Shown: positions 1 to 10,882, counted from the first letter of the stretch. The stretch: DNA of 64,000 nt from Geomonas sp. Red32 (GCF_023652955.1 NZ_JAKLOY010000008.1:160970-224969); one strand, 5' to 3'. Notes: generated from the sequence alone by a model not told the origin. Numbers and translations are program-made.

Positions 1-3000
1 GGCCAGGTTGATGTACCATCCCTGCTTCCCGGAGGTAAGGGTGGAGGCCGGTGCAGTCGAGGCATCCCCCGTCTGGTTCTGTAAGGTGGAGACCCCACTG
101 ATCACGTTGGAGTCCGAGCAGGTGGAGGAGAAGGCGTTGGACGTCCCGGTCGGGATGAAGTCGGGGCTTCCGCTGTTCATGGAATAGCAGGGGTCGGTAA
201 CGCCGTAGATCCTGAACGGCCCGGAGACCGATGCCATGTCGTTCTTGTAGAAGAAGCGGCCGGACCCGAAGTAGACCCAGAGCTTACCGACGGCACCGGT
301 GCCGTTGGCCTTCCACCGGGCGGAGGTATCCTGCAGCTTGGTGACCGAGGTGGTGACCGGTCCGGTACCGGTCATCATCTTGGTTACCGTCCAGTTGTTG
401 GGATTGGGATCCTGATGGGTCAAAACGCGCAGGACGCCACCCTGATTCCAGTTGGTCTGGGTGCTGTCGGCCTGGACGTAGCCGACATAGAAGGCATCGT
501 CGCTGTAGTTACGGTCGGTATCGATGACGGCGGTCGTGAGTGTCCCCGCGAAGGCGTAGGGAACTCCGGTGTTGATCTTGGCCGCCACCTGACCGGTCCC
601 GATGTCCACCACGAAGAGAGTGAGGTTCTGGTCGGACTTGCCGTAGAAGGTATGGGTGGTCGACTCGATGGGGCCGGTGGGGCCGGAGCCGAAGACGGCA
701 AACCATTTCCCGTTCTTGGTCGCCCTGGTGTCCCCGGCCACCCCGATCCTCACCACCGCCGGCCCCGTAAGCGAGTAGCCGAGGTTCCCGCCGGCGTTGA
801 ACTCCCAGAGCGGTTTTACGGCTCCCTGGTCGCTGCTCCCCGGCGCTATCGACGGATTGGTGACGTCGAGGGCGAAATAGGAAGAGTAGCCGATCCCGGA
901 GACCGGGGTCTTGACGCAGGTGCCGGTAGCGACGTTGTCGGTGCAGGTGGCGGTCTGGTCGCGCGAAGCGCCGCCCAGCCCCATGCCGCCGATGAGGACG
1001 GTCCGCCAGCTCGTCTTGTCCATGTCCAGATTCCCCGAATCCAGGGTGGTCATCTTCTGGCACTGCTCGTAGTTCGTCGAGCTGCAGGCAGAACTGCTGG
1101 TGCTGGATACGCCGATGCTCGCGTCGAAGAGGCTTACCGTGTTGTCGACGTAGTAGATGTGGATGTAGTTGGGATCCCCCAGGTACCTCAGGTACGGCAG
1201 GGCGTTCATCGGGATGTAGGCCCATTCCTCGCGGCCGAGGTCGCTACCCAGGCTTCCGGCGGAGGGGTAGGTCGCCAGCGAACCGTTGTACAACATCTGC
1301 GCCTTCTTGGTGTTGTCGATGGCACCGGTGGTGGTGAACTGGTTGGAAACGTCGAGTACCCCCAGCCGGAAGGCGTGCAGCATCCCGTCGTTCCCCCCCA
1401 CGAAAACCATGCCGCGGTTGAGGTAGTTCTGGGACCCGGTGAAGAGGGAATACGACGAGTCATTGAACCCCTGGGGCCAGGAGGCGGCATAGGTGTTGAG
1501 CGCAAGGTTCGAATCAAGTTTCGGGGTGGAGCTGACGATGTCCCCGAGCTTCCACTCGCGCTTGCACCCTTCCGCATCGGTCCAGAGACAGGGCTTGATG
1601 GTGACCTTGCGGCTTCGCCAGCTGGGATCCGGCGTTGAACCGTCGGCAAGGACAGGGTCGATCCCGGAGATGTAATCCACCAGCGTATTGGCCTCGCCCT
1701 GGGACGACACCTGCATATAGCTCTGGGCGGTGGCGTTGTTGGTGAAGGTACCGCCGCTGATGAACCTCGTGAAGGGACTCCCGTTGACGGAATCGACCCC
1801 GCTGCCGATCACGACGCCGTCGGAGTTCGCGGTGCCTAAAAGCGTGTAGATCTGGCGCGGATCGGTGGAGAGGTTCCGGTCCCACAGTTTGCGTCCGGCT
1901 TTCCAGAGGCTTTTCAAGGTGTCGAGCGAGGCGTCGCTGCTCTGGGTAACCAGGCTGGTGCCGTTGCCGAAGACGTCCTTCAGGAGGGTGACCGTCGCCT
2001 GGTTCTGGGAGTAACCGAAGCTCACCACGTTGTCATCGGTGAGCGACAGCTTGTAGTCCTGGTTGGTGTCTTCCCTGACGGTACTGTTGCCGAGGTACGG
2101 ATCGACGTAGAACCAGAGGTTCTGCAACTCCCCGATCCAGGAGGTCACGTCCTGCAGCTCCGTCTTGTTGTCGCTGGCCAGATAGGAGAAAACCTTCTTC
2201 GGGAAGAACACCGCCTGCAGGAGGTTTGCCCCGCTTCCCTGGCTGTTGTTGAGGATCGAGGCGGCGGTACCCGAGGCCGAGGAGGTGGCGATCTTCTTGA
2301 ATGCGTCGCGCATGTTGGACACCATCGACTGGTAGTCGGTCGCCCAGTACATGGGAACCTTTCCGCCGCTGCCGTAGTTTGCGGTGTTCAACATCAGGTT
2401 CTTTGGATCGCAGGCGCTCGTCGACGACGAGTCCGGCCCGCTGTAGGTCACGTAGGTGGTGACGTACTCGTTGTTGATGGAGTGGTCGGCAACCTTGGTG
2501 AGATCCCAGATGTTCCGGTTGTAGGCCATGGACGCCAAGGCCGCCACGTTGGTGCTCCCCTTGAAGTTGGAACAGAAGCTCGCGTACCTGGACCCGGTAG
2601 GATTCAGCGTGCTGTTGCTGGCCAGCGTGTTGACGTGGGCGTTCTGGTCGGCGGTGGAAGAACCGTCAGTGATGATCAGTACGTTGTTGAGATAGCAGCT
2701 GGCCGACGGCGGCGGCTTGGTGGCATCGAAGTCGTTGGTCTGCAGCCTGGTCGGTTTGGTGTCCGCCAGCGAGAAATTGGTGCTGTTGGTCAGGTAGGCA
2801 AGCCCCTCGTAGAAGGTCTCCGCAAACGGCGTCCAGGAAGTCCCCTGGAGGTTGTCGATCACGTTGATCAGGCCGGTGGAGTGGTCTCCGATCGGGTCGC
2901 CGATGTAACCCCCTGCCGGAATCTTCCCGCCGTCGGTCTTGACGACGACGTTACACGAGTTGGAAGCGCAGTCCGAGTTGATGAAGCACGCCTTGCCGGT

Positions 3001-6000
3001 GTCGGAGCAGACCTTGGTGCAGGGTATCGGGCTCGAGGTGTTGGTTATCCCGTCGTTGCACTCGGTCCCCGCGCCGTCGTAGTTGAAGGCGAGCACGCCA
3101 AAGCCGATGTAGTTCTGGAACTCCTGGATGAGACCGGTGGGCGCCTGCTGCTGGTACGCCTTGGCCAGGTAGTCGGCCACCGCAGGGCCGAGGGCGTTAA
3201 CCCCCGCGTCGATGACGAAGGAGGGAAGGTAGTTGGAGCCGGAGGTAGCGGTAGTGCTAGTCGGGTCGACCACCTGCTGGGCTTGCATCTGTCCGCAGAA
3301 GTCGGCCATCTGGTTCGATTCACAGGTGCCGTCCCATTTACTCCCGTCATAGCAGAGGCCGATGTACCCGGTGTCCCTCCCGTTGATGAGCGAGTGTTTC
3401 AAGACCGAGGAACAGATCGCGTCGCCTCCCTGGTCGTTGGTGATCAAGGTGGCGGCGACGGTGGCGGAAACGGAACCGTAGTTGGTGGACCAATCGTCGG
3501 TGCAGTCCTTCTCCAGGGAGTTCATGTTGCCGTTTGCGGCCCCCTTCACGCAGACATGCAGGGCGTGAATGACGCCGTTGGCCTTGTAGTTGGTTCCTCC
3601 GACCGGCGCTGCGAGGCAAGTGTCGATCTTGCTGGAGTCGGTAAAGGCCCCCGTGCAGGACGTGATGTTGTAGGGGCCGTCGTAGATATCGATCCGGCTG
3701 GTACCGTTTTGCACGACGGGGTTGACGTAATCGGGATCGGAGGCATTGGGGCCGCGCACGACGAAGGTGAGGTTGGAGACATACTCGACCGAATTTTCAC
3801 CTTGGGTGCTCGAAAGGATCTTGACGAAACGCTTCCCCATGCAGCCGCGCGATTCCGCCACCAGGCTGTTGGAGGGGACGTCGAATTTGCCCCCGGTAAG
3901 GATCATCTTCTGCAGGTCGAACTTGGAGGTCACCAGGTAGTTGATGAAATTCCCGCGGGCGATGAAGCCGTTAACCACCTTGCCGTCGGAAAGGGTAACC
4001 GACGCGATGGTCCTGGTCCCCCCCTGGGAGACCGGCGTCCCCGCAGACATCGCGACACAGAAGAAAGGGGTCCGGAAGGTGCAGCTCGACGGCATGGTGT
4101 CGCCGGCAGGGATCGGTTCGAACCGGCCGCTGGCCGAGTTGTAGCTGTAGTAGGTGTCCTTGTTGAAGTAACCGTAGTAGGTCACCGTGTTGTTGTAGGC
4201 GTTGTTGTCGTAGCACTGCCCGGTAGCGTCGTACTGGAGGTCGTATTGGCTGGCCGAGTTGTCGATCATCAGCAGCAGGTTGGGAAGCACCGGCGACTGG
4301 ACGAAGGGGGGAATGATCGAGTAGTTGCTGAGCTGGAAAACCTCCTGGGTGAAGGTAACCGTCACCGACGAGTTCGAGGTCACGTTGCTGAAGGTGTAGC
4401 TGCTGATCACCCCCTTTGACTGGGCGCCGCTGCTCCCGATGGTGACGGATACGTCGCTTATGGAGGCGGGAGCGGTCGGGGTGAAGGTAAAGGTCGGGCT
4501 GCTGTTGCCGCAAACGACCTGCGCGGTCGGCGGAGTCACCGTGCCGGTAGCAGTGGTCCCGCTGGCACTGACGATCTGGGACGAGACCGTGTAGAAGGGA
4601 GTGAAGGTCGCCATCGCCGTCACGTTGGAGCGGATGGGCGGACTGGTGAAGGTGTAGCTCGTGAACTGCGGGGTGGATATTTCGGCCACCCCGCCGAAGT
4701 CGAGCCCGTTGACGACGAAACCCGAGTTGGGAGAGACGGTAAAGGAGACCGGCTTTCCGTTGACCACGTTGATCACCTGCTGGGTCGCTCCGGGGGCCGT
4801 TGTGCCGATGAACCCGCCCCCCGAGCTCTGGTTGCACCCGCTGGTGGAGGTGTTCACGGTCACCTGGTATACCGTGTCGTAGGTGACGGAAAGGGTATGG
4901 CCGGTGGTCCCCACGCTGGGAACCGTGTAGGTGCAGACGTTGGTGTTGGAGTTGCCGCTCACGGTGAAGTCGCCGTTCGGGCAGGCCACACTCCCGGTAA
5001 CGAGGTTACCGTCGAAGGAGACCGAACTGATCCCCTTGCCGGAGGGGGGGATGAAGTAGAACGTTTGGGAGGTGTTGAACCCGGCGTTGAAGCTGGTCGA
5101 CACGATACTCTGGCCGTTGTAGGCGCCGACGGTAATGTCGCCCCCTCCCACGGTGGAGCCGACGATCTGGACGCTGTTGGTCGGTATGAAGCTCACCGCC
5201 AGGCTCTGGTTGCTGCTCCCCATCGGGAACTGGTAGGAAATGCCGCTGCAGGAGTATCCACCGGGATTAAGCGGTGTATAGCTCGTTGCCGGATTGACCC
5301 CGATCCATTGCAGCGTGTAGCCCGACGCCGGGATAACGGCGTAGGAGGCGGTGGTGTTCTGCCCCCAGGTATTGGAGCCGTTGCAGCTCACGACCGTCCC
5401 CCCCGCGGAAGAATAGACACCGTTGGTCCAAACCCTTGGGTTGACGGTGAGCGCCGAGGCGAAGTAGGCGGTGATCGACTGGGCGCTGGTGCCCACGCTG
5501 AAGGTGTAAGGGCTCGCGCAGGTGTAGCCGCCGGCCGCGGGATTCAGCATGGAAGTGTACGGGCCGCCGGTGGGACCCGCCGAGACGGTGGTGAGCGCGT
5601 AGCCGCTGCCAGGCGTGATGGCATATTGGGCGGTGGAGTTGTCGGGCCAGGTATTGCTGCTGCTTCCCGCCGGGCAAGCCGAAATGGTCCCCCCACCGGA
5701 ACCGGCCGGGTTGTCAACCACGCCGTTGGTGTAGGTGGTCTGGGTGACGGTGGCGCCATGTCCCCAGTTCACTGTCAGAGTCTGGTTGGTGCCGTTCATC
5801 GGGAAGGTGATCGCTCCGCAGGCGGCGCCGGTCGGGGTAATAGTATTGGCCGTGAACGAGCCGGGGGAAAGTGACACCGAAGAAAGGACCTGCCCGTTGG
5901 GAGGAGTCACCGTATAAGACGCGATACCGTTGTCCGGCCAGATGTTGTCGGGTCTGCAGCCGGAACCGCAGCAGGCAACGGTACCGGTTCCCCCCACCTG

Positions 6001-7365
6001 GTTAATGGTGACCGTGTTGGTGCCTGCGGAGTAGAGTGCGGTCACTGTGCAGGCCCCGGTGATCTTTCCGGTGGTGTAGGTATAGTTGCCGCCGGAAGGT
6101 CCGGAGGTCGAGCCGGCGTCGCAGCCACCGGCGGTCCCGGTAAAGGTCACGGTGTAACCGCTAACCACCGGGGCGGTGAAGGAGACGATCGAGTTGTAGG
6201 CCACGTTGGTCTTGGACGCCGAAACGCTCGCTCCGGTGGGAGCCCCGGCCCCGAGGGCGGAACTGACGGTAAAAGTCTGCACTCCCAGGTTGGCGGTAAC
6301 GGAGCAGTTCTGGGTCGGGGTCACCGAATAGGTTCCGCTGGAGGGGCCGGTCAGCCCGCAGCCGGTACTCTGGGTAACGGAAGCAACCTGGCATCCGGTG
6401 GAAGGTGTGATGGTGAAGCTGCCGCTCGTGCCGCAGGCGATGGAAGCGAACGAGGCCGGGGTGTTGTTGAAGGTCGCTGAGCAGCCGGTCGTTCCGGCGG
6501 AGGTGTTCTCGGTGACCGAGTAGTGGTTCTGGGAGAAGTTGGCCTGGACGGTATGGTTGGAAGTCGGGTTAGAGACCGTGACGGAGTTGCCGCTGACCGT
6601 GTAATTGCCACCGGTGGTCAGGACGTTTCCTCCTTCGCTGAAGTTATTGAAGCTGTAGCAGGCGTTGGTGGTCGCGGCGGTGAATGTCTGGGAGCCGGTA
6701 CTCGGAATCTGCACCGACGTCGGGCTCACGGAGCTCCCCGAGGAGCCATCTGTCTGGGCGGAAATGGTGTAAACACGGGTATAGGTGGCGGTGACGGTAC
6801 AGCCGCTGGTAACGTTGCCGGTCGTATAGGTATTGGAGGCGAAGGTGCCGCCACCGCAGCCGTTTGGTCCGGCGAAAGACACCAGGTAATTGGCGACCGG
6901 ATTCACGGTAAAGGTGGTGGTGGCGTTGTAGTTGATGGTATTGGAAGTTGGCGAAATTCCAGCCCCGGCAGGCGCCCCCGAGGCGACGACGGCGTTGACG
7001 GTCACCGTAGAGGGCCTGATGTAGGCGACCACGGTGTTGTCGACTACGGAAGCGGAGTAGGAATCGTTGTAGGTCGAGGAGCCGTCGGTGTTGTGGGTGA
7101 TGTTGGAAGTGGAGAACTTGGAGGTGCCATTCCACTTTATGTCGTAAATGACGTACCCCGCGGCAATGGACACGTTGACGGAAGCAGAGTGGGCACCCGA
7201 ATAGCTGGCAGTACCGGCTATGGAGCTGCTCCCGTAATCGCTGCTGCTACCATTAAGCGAATAGGTAAAGTTGTAGGTTGTCGCCTCGGCCGGGGCGGTA
7301 CCGAAACAAGCCAGGGCAGCCGCCATCACAACCATCGTTACCAGCAACCGTATCGTATTCTTCAT
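1..7365 (-). CDS. pilY1: PilY1-type pilus tip adhesin/biogenesis protein, very large, 3' end beyond window
   Basis: An open frame of at least 2455 codons runs from ATG 7365 to the left edge without a stop. The start has a GAGGA ribosome site 6 nt upstream and gives a signal peptide ending near AEA. Residues about 40-990 are repeated beta-rich modules like divergent InlB B-repeats, many carrying Cys pairs. A von Willebrand A-like segment starts near residue 1030 (LLLMIDNSAS, a MIDAS-type DxSxS). The C-terminal part has the PilC/PilY1 beta-propeller signatures VFVGGNDGMLHAF (about 1372-1413) and a calcium-loop-like IDTDRNYSDD (about 493-522). The family works in type IV pilus extension and surface adhesion. 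Usual PilY1 proteins are about 1000-1700 residues, so the N-terminal half is an unusual extension. It follows two DsbC-like genes on the same strand. Family assignment is firm; adhesive specificity is unknown. Confidence 0.93.
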   Translation of the reverse strand, partial: MKNTIRLLVTMVVMAAALACFGTAPAEATTYNFTYSLNGSSSDYGSSSIAGTASYSGAHSASVNVSIAAGYVIYDIKWNGTSKFSTSNITHNTDGSSTYNDSYSASVVDNTVVAYIRPSTVTVNAVVASGAPAGAGISPTSNTINYNATTTFTVNPVANYLVSFAGPNGCGGGTFASNTYTTGNVTSGCTVTATYTRVYTISAQTDGSSGSSVSPTSVQIPSTGSQTFTAATTNACYSFNNFSEGGNVLTTGGNYTVSGNSVTVSNPTSNHTVQANFSQNHYSVTENTSAGTTGCSATFNNTPASFASIACGTSGSFTITPSTGCQVASVTQSTGCGLTGPSSGTYSVTPTQNCSVTANLGVQTFTVSSALGAGAPTGASVSASKTNVAYNSIVSFTAPVVSGYTVTFTGTAGGCDAGSTSGPSGGNYTYTTGKITGACTVTALYSAGTNTVTINQVGGTGTVACCGSGCRPDNIWPDNGIASYTVTPPNGQVLSSVSLSPGSFTANTITPTGAACGAITFPMNGTNQTLTVNWGHGATVTQTTYTNGVVDNPAGSGGGTISACPAGSSSNTWPDNSTAQYAITPGSGYALTTVSAGPTGGPYTSMLNPAAGGYTCASPYTFSVGTSAQSITAYFASALTVNPRVWTNGVYSSAGGTVVSCNGSNTWGQNTTASYAVIPASGYTLQWIGVNPATSYTPLNPGGYSCSGISYQFPMGSSNQSLAVSFIPTNSVQIVGSTVGGGDITVGAYNGQSIVSTSFNAGFNTSQTFYFIPPSGKGISSVSFDGNLVTGSVACPNGDFTVSGNSNTNVCTYTVPSVGTTGHTLSVTYDTVYQVTVNTSTSGCNQSSGGGFIGTTAPGATQQVINVVNGKPVSFTVSPNSGFVVNGLDFGGVAEISTPQFTSYTFTSPPIRSNVTAMATFTPFYTVSSQIVSASGTTATGTVTPPTAQVVCGNSSPTFTFTPTAPASISDVSVTIGSSGAQSKGVISSYTFSNVTSNSSVTVTFTQEVFQLSNYSIIPPFVQSPVLPNLLLMIDNSASQYDLQYDATGQCYDNNAYNNTVTYYGYFNKDTYYSYNSASGRFEPIPAGDTMPSSCTFRTPFFCVAMSAGTPVSQGGTRTIASVTLSDGKVVNGFIARGNFINYLVTSKFDLQKMILTGGKFDVPSNSLVAESRGCMGKRFVKILSSTQGENSVEYVSNLTFVVRGPNASDPDYVNPVVQNGTSRIDIYDGPYNITSCTGAFTDSSKIDTCLAAPVGGTNYKANGVIHALHVCVKGAANGNMNSLEKDCTDDWSTNYGSVSATVAATLITNDQGGDAICSSVLKHSLINGRDTGYIGLCYDGSKWDGTCESNQMADFCGQMQAQQVVDPTSTTATSGSNYLPSFVIDAGVNALGPAVADYLAKAYQQQAPTGLIQEFQNYIGFGVLAFNYDGAGTECNDGITNTSSPIPCTKVCSDTGKACFINSDCASNSCNVVVKTDGGKIPAGGYIGDPIGDHSTGLINVIDNLQGTSWTPFAETFYEGLAYLTNSTNFSLADTKPTRLQTNDFDATKPPPSASCYLNNVLIITDGSSTADQNAHVNTLASNSTLNPTGSRYASFCSNFKGSTNVAALASMAYNRNIWDLTKVADHSINNEYVTTYVTYSGPDSSSTSACDPKNLMLNTANYGSGGKVPMYWATDYQSMVSNMRDAFKKIATSSASGTAASILNNSQGSGANLLQAVFFPKKVFSYLASDNKTELQDVTSWIGELQNLWFYVDPYLGNSTVREDTNQDYKLSLTDDNVVSFGYSQNQATVTLLKDVFGNGTSLVTQSSDASLDTLKSLWKAGRKLWDRNLSTDPRQIYTLLGTANSDGVVIGSGVDSVNGSPFTRFISGGTFTNNATAQSYMQVSSQGEANTLVDYISGIDPVLADGSTPDPSWRSRKVTIKPCLWTDAEGCKREWKLGDIVSSTPKLDSNLALNTYAASWPQGFNDSSYSLFTGSQNYLNRGMVFVGGNDGMLHAFRLGVLDVSNQFTTTGAIDNTKKAQMLYNGSLATYPSAGSLGSDLGREEWAYIPMNALPYLRYLGDPNYIHIYYVDNTVSLFDASIGVSSTSSSACSSTNYEQCQKMTTLDSGNLDMDKTSWRTVLIGGMGLGGASRDQTATCTDNVATGTCVKTPVSGIGYSSYFALDVTNPSIAPGSSDQGAVKPLWEFNAGGNLGYSLTGPAVVRIGVAGDTRATKNGKWFAVFGSGPTGPIESTTHTFYGKSDQNLTLFVVDIGTGQVAAKINTGVPYAFAGTLTTAVIDTDRNYSDDAFYVGYVQADSTQTNWNQGGVLRVLTHQDPNPNNWTVTKMMTGTGPVTTSVTKLQDTSARWKANGTGAVGKLWVYFGSGRFFYKNDMASVSGPFRIYGVTDPCYSMNSGSPDFIPTGTSNAFSSTCSDSNVISGVSTLQNQTGDASTAPASTLTSGKQGWYINLA

Positions 7366-7410
7366 ATCAGTCCTCGCCTTGACATCAGCAATCCAACCCA
7401 CTCGTGAATG

Positions 7411-8154
7411 CTACAGGGAAATTAGTTTCTTCAGCTCTACCGCGCTCTTCACGCCGGTCATTACCCGGCCGTCGGGAAGCACCATGGTCGGGGTCCCGCT
7501 CACGCCGAGCTTTTCGCCCAATTTGAGGGAAGCGTCGACCGGAGCGCTCGGGTCGTTCGCCCCGGCAGCGGGGATCTCCTCACCGGCAAAGGCCTTGTCG
7601 AGCAGCTTCGGAGAGTGCTTGGCCAGGATCACCCGTGCCTTGTCGTAGGCCTTCGGGTGCATCTTGAGCGGGAACATCTTTATATAGATGGTAAGGTCCG
7701 GCTCCATGCCTGCCAGCTTGAGCAGTTCCCAGTGCAACTGCTTGCAGAAAGGACAGTCGGGGTCGGTGAAGACGAACATCTTTTTCGTGCCGGCCGGGTT
7801 GCCGAGGACGATGGAATCTTCCTTGGGGAGCGAGGAGACGTCCACCTTGGTCGGGCTCATGGGAGGGCGCCGCACCTGCGCACCCACGAGCGACCTCGTG
7901 GTGAGATCGAAAACCGGTCCCGGCATCAGGTGTTTCTTCGCGTGGTCGAGGTAGGCCACCGAGCGCTCGCCACTCTTTTCGAGGATGAGCTCCCACATGC
8001 CGGAGACCGGCGCATCGTGGACTTCCTTGACGGTCACCCCGAGCCCGGACAAAAGCGCATTCGCCTCTTTCACGTCGAGATTATCGGCCGCCGCCAAAGT
8101 AGCTGAAGCAGCGACCAGCAAAAGAGCCATCAGGCCCACCATGAACTTCAACAC
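7411..8154 (-). CDS. DsbC/DsbG-like periplasmic thiol:disulfide isomerase (first copy)
   Basis: A 247-residue exported protein: hydrophobic signal peptide to about residue 22, an N-terminal dimerisation-like domain (about 25-95), then a thioredoxin fold with CPFC at residues 134-137 and the cis-Pro segment GTPT near 220. DsbC-type proteins reshuffle wrong disulfides in the periplasm. The start is GTG at 8154 or TTG at 8151; GAGGAGG lies immediately upstream and its spacing suits the TTG slightly better. The stop lies 45 bp before pilY1, so the two are probably co-transcribed, and the Cys-rich repeats of PilY1 are the obvious client. A second, diverged copy lies just upstream in the operon. 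The exact substrate is inferred from context only. Confidence 0.9.
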   Translation of the reverse strand: MLKFMVGLMALLLVAASATLAAADNLDVKEANALLSGLGVTVKEVHDAPVSGMWELILEKSGERSVAYLDHAKKHLMPGPVFDLTTRSLVGAQVRRPPMSPTKVDVSSLPKEDSIVLGNPAGTKKMFVFTDPDCPFCKQLHWELLKLAGMEPDLTIYIKMFPLKMHPKAYDKARVILAKHSPKLLDKAFAGEEIPAAGANDPSAPVDASLKLGEKLGVSGTPTMVLPDGRVMTGVKSAVELKKLISL

Positions 8155-8190
8155 TGCCTCCTCAGGCGCCGCCGGCGCCCTTTTTCTCGT

Positions 8191-8335
8191 ACTCCCCCTC
8201 CTCTGGAGGGAGGGGGCAAGGGGGTGGGGGAAGCATCCATGAAGTACCGAGGCCGGCCTCCCCCCTACCCTACCCCTCCCCCTCAGAGGGGGAGGGAAGG
8301 TAGATTGACAGACTCCCCCTCAAGTGGGGGAGGAA
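8191..8335. repeat. G/C-tract palindromic intergenic elements between the two dsbC-like genes
   Basis: The space between the two isomerase genes is filled by C-rich/G-rich palindromes: an element at 8191-8233, a diverged one at 8257-8299 and a short hairpin at about 8312-8333. The first is the reverse complement of near-identical elements at 25639-25678 and 29001-29043. They may act as partial terminators or RNA-stabilising hairpins, letting downstream genes be expressed at a different level. That function is inference. Confidence 0.7.
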
Positions 8336-8336
8336 C

Positions 8337-9116
8337 CTACTGAAGCAGCGCCTTGATGCTCTTGGCGTCCATGACGCCCGGCTTGATCCGGCCGTCGGAG
8401 AAAACCAGGGTCGGGGTGGCGAAAATCCCGGCCGCTTCGGCATAGCGGATGTTCTCGTCAACCGCGGCCTTTCCCTCGTGAGCACCGGGGGTGGGAAGGC
8501 TCTTCCCGGCATAGGACTGCTCGAGAAGCTTCAGGGATCTCTTCGCGACGATCAGCCTCGCCTTGTCGTAGGCGTGCGGATGGATCTTGAGCGGGAGGAG
8601 CTTGATATAGATCGTGAGGTCCGGCTCTATCGTCACCAGCTTCTTGAGCTCCTCGTGCATCTTGGAGCAGTAGGGGCACTCGGGATCGGTGAAGACGAAG
8701 AGCTTCTTGGCCCCTTTGGGGTTACCCATGATGACGCTATGGTCGGTAGTGAGCGTGGAGGGGTCGAGGTGCTCGGCCGGTTTCTTGGCCGGGGAAGCAG
8801 GAGCACCGCTGACGAGCTGGCGGGCGGCGATGTCATAGATCTGTCCGCCGATCAGGTGCTTTTTGGAATAGTCGAGGTAGGCGACCCCGGTGGTGCCATC
8901 CTTCTCCAGGGTCAGTTCGTAGAGCCCTCTCACGGCGGAAGGTTTGACATCCTTGACCGTAGCGAGGCCTTTCATGATGCCTTTGGCCTCATCGAGGGTA
9001 ATGGAATGGCAGGATGCGCAATCTCCGCTGCATCCTTCCGACATGGCAAAGGACGGGGAAGCAAGGGCGGCAAGTGCGAGGACGGCTAAAACGAGGGGAC
9101 GAAACCGAACCAACAT
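8337..9116 (-). CDS. DsbC-like thiol:disulfide isomerase with an N-terminal CxxCH motif (second copy)
   Basis: About 259 residues from ATG 9116, chosen because AAGGAG lies 9 nt upstream and the start gives a clean signal peptide ending at SFA; an upstream in-frame start would add 25 charged residues before it. The mature N-terminus holds GCSGDCASCHS, in which CASCH fits the CxxCH haem c attachment motif. A DsbC-like region follows, then a thioredoxin fold with CPYC and the cis-Pro segment ATPT. It is the first gene of the dsbC-dsbC-pilY1 unit and lies behind a sigma-54 promoter. It may isomerise disulfides of exported Cys-rich pilus proteins. Whether the CxxCH binds haem or acts as a redox Cys pair cannot be told from sequence. 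Confidence 0.88.
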   Translation of the reverse strand: MLVRFRPLVLAVLALAALASPSFAMSEGCSGDCASCHSITLDEAKGIMKGLATVKDVKPSAVRGLYELTLEKDGTTGVAYLDYSKKHLIGGQIYDIAARQLVSGAPASPAKKPAEHLDPSTLTTDHSVIMGNPKGAKKLFVFTDPECPYCSKMHEELKKLVTIEPDLTIYIKLLPLKIHPHAYDKARLIVAKRSLKLLEQSYAGKSLPTPGAHEGKAAVDENIRYAEAAGIFATPTLVFSDGRIKPGVMDAKSIKALLQ

Positions 9117-9171
9117 GCGAGGCTTTCTCCTTACGGCAAAAAGGTGCCGTTTTTGGGGCTGCCAGTGTGGG

Positions 9172-9187
9172 AGCAACTTCCATGCCA
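9172..9187 (-). promoter_or_regulatory. Sigma-54 (-24/-12) promoter for dsbC-dsbC-pilY1
   Basis: On the minus strand TGGCATGGAAGTTGCT matches the sigma-54 consensus TGGCAC-N5-TTGCW, with exactly 10 bp between the invariant GG and GC. It lies 56 bp upstream of ATG 9116. A short hairpin (ACGGCA-N6-TGCCGT) sits between it and the ribosome site. The upstream gene encodes a sigma-54 activator, a plausible regulator. Confidence 0.75.
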
Positions 9188-9322
9188 CCAAAAACTCTTA
9201 GTTTTATCGAGGGGTAATAGTCGTAGAAACGGATAGTTGTGTCAAAAGGGTACCACAGCGGGCGGGAATATTACTATGAAATCTTTTCACAACGGGTGAC
9301 GCATTACGCAAAAAGTCGCGAC

Positions 9323-10696
<1,374 letters not shown>

Positions 10697-10721
10697 TTAT
10701 GGCACTCCTGTTAAAACATTT

Positions 10722-10853
10722 GCCACGGAGACACGGAGTAACTTCTGAGAAAACCAAGATCTAGAGTACAACGAAAGAACTCAAACTCTACATTAATAGC
10801 TTTTTGATTTGTGGTTTCCCCAGAATTCTCCGTGTCCTCCGTGTCTCCGTGGC
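10722..10853. repeat. 17-bp perfect inverted repeat between kinase and regulator genes
   Basis: GCCACGGAGACACGGAG at 10722-10738 is repeated as its exact complement at 10837-10853, with a partly AT-rich spacer. A diverged extra half copy follows at about 10866-10884. It resembles dispersed intergenic repeats rather than a single terminator, since the spacer is 98 bp. Confidence 0.75.
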
Positions 10854-10882
10854 TAGATCTGTTTTTCTCGGTGTTTCCGTGG

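Noticed and set aside
2482..4419. 645-codon plus-strand frame and several minus frames inside the pilY1 region
   Set aside because: Shadows of the pilY1 frame, which is open to the window edge and carries all recognisable motifs.
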